Source of the DNA: Candidatus Tokpelaia sp. JSC189
GTDB lineage: Bacteria > Pseudomonadota > Alphaproteobacteria > Rhizobiales > Rhizobiaceae
Reading direction: 5' to 3'
DNA: 64,000 nucleotides
Assembly: GCA_003331045.1 (NCBI GenBank)
Contig: QENA01000001.1
Location: forward strand, 166,663-230,662
In this document: positions 63,856 to 64,000 of the stretch, piece after piece
Position numbering within the stretch: position 1 is the stretch's first letter
How the letters are laid out: each line of letters opens with the position of its first letter
Notes under the pieces: model-generated
Databases searched by the model: none
What the model was told of the DNA's origin: nothing
What the model saw: the letters and a program-made list of their open reading frames with translations, nothing else
Translations under genes and position numbers: made by a program

Positions 63856-64000
63856 TCATACCTCCTGGCCCGCAATAGGCTGTTTTAAACTTTCCAAAAG
63901 CTCAGCCATGCGCTCAGTTGATACAAGTTTCACCTGGGAGCGATCCGGTTCTTCCGGCGTGGTGAGCAGCTTTTTTGCGTAGGAAACACTGGCACGAACC
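63856..64000 (-). CDS. C-terminal end of an unidentified protein (cut by window edge)
   Basis: The minus-strand frame is open from the window edge to a stop at 63856-63858 and encodes ~47 residues (VRASVSYAKKLLTTPEEPDR, SQVKLVSTERMAELLESLKQ, PIAGQEV). The sequence is protein-like, but the family cannot be told from this fragment. Confidence 0.5.
   Translation of the reverse strand, partial: VRASVSYAKKLLTTPEEPDRSQVKLVSTERMAELLESLKQPIAGQEV

Overview
The window looks like a chromosome segment of an alphaproteobacterium of the order Hyphomicrobiales (Rhizobiales), close to the Bartonella/Brucella group. The near-canonical RpoB, RpoC, EF-Tu and trigger factor sequences support this, as does the gene order pcm-tolC-popZ-valS, which I know from that group. 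Base composition is AT-leaning, and long stretches between genes hold only decayed or unrecognisable sequence. That pattern suggests a host-associated lineage in the course of genome reduction. Species cannot be fixed from the sequence alone.

Layout. 1-13.4 kb: scattered housekeeping genes (truncated M48 protease, accB-accC, slyX, topA, ilvA, a DEAD-box helicase, tRNA-Thr, tRNA-Leu) separated by 0.3-1 kb gaps. 13.4-18 kb: a decayed sulfurtransferase gene (sseA) and a small phage/plasmid-like patch (two XRE regulators, an SSB-like protein, a strong terminator). 18.2-26 kb: tRNA-Cys, tRNA-Asn, pcm, tolC, popZ, valS and, on the minus strand, xthA. 26.1-43.3 kb: one long dense block, rpsL-rpsG-fusA-tuf-tRNA-Trp-secE-nusG-rplK-rplA-rplJ-rplL-rpoB-rpoC, closed by a clear terminator. 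This joins the usual str operon to the usual secE-rpoC cluster through a single tuf gene, an order best explained by recombination between tuf copies. 43.3-49.5 kb: tRNA-Leu, tig, rpmG and pdxA among long non-coding gaps.

49.5-64 kb is an accessory region built on prophage debris. On the minus strand there are remnants of a major capsid protein (N4-gp56 type), tail fibres, a tail-collar protein and other phage genes, nearly all frameshifted. On the plus strand there are a broken KilAC-type antirepressor and a broken DNA methyltransferase. Embedded in this are genes that still read open: an Old Yellow Enzyme-type oxidoreductase, a lipoprotein, a complete type II restriction-modification pair of higher G+C, and a DUF1640 coiled-coil membrane protein. 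A Fic gene, a ribbon-helix-helix gene and a Panacea/SocA-like gene each carry one-base length changes in homopolymer runs. Core genes with equally long or longer runs are intact, so selective decay is more likely than general sequencing error.

Functionally, the core genes serve translation, transcription, protein folding, fatty-acid precursor supply, DNA topology and repair, and export. The accessory end is a graveyard of phage and toxin-like modules in which the restriction-modification pair appears to have been kept or recently acquired.
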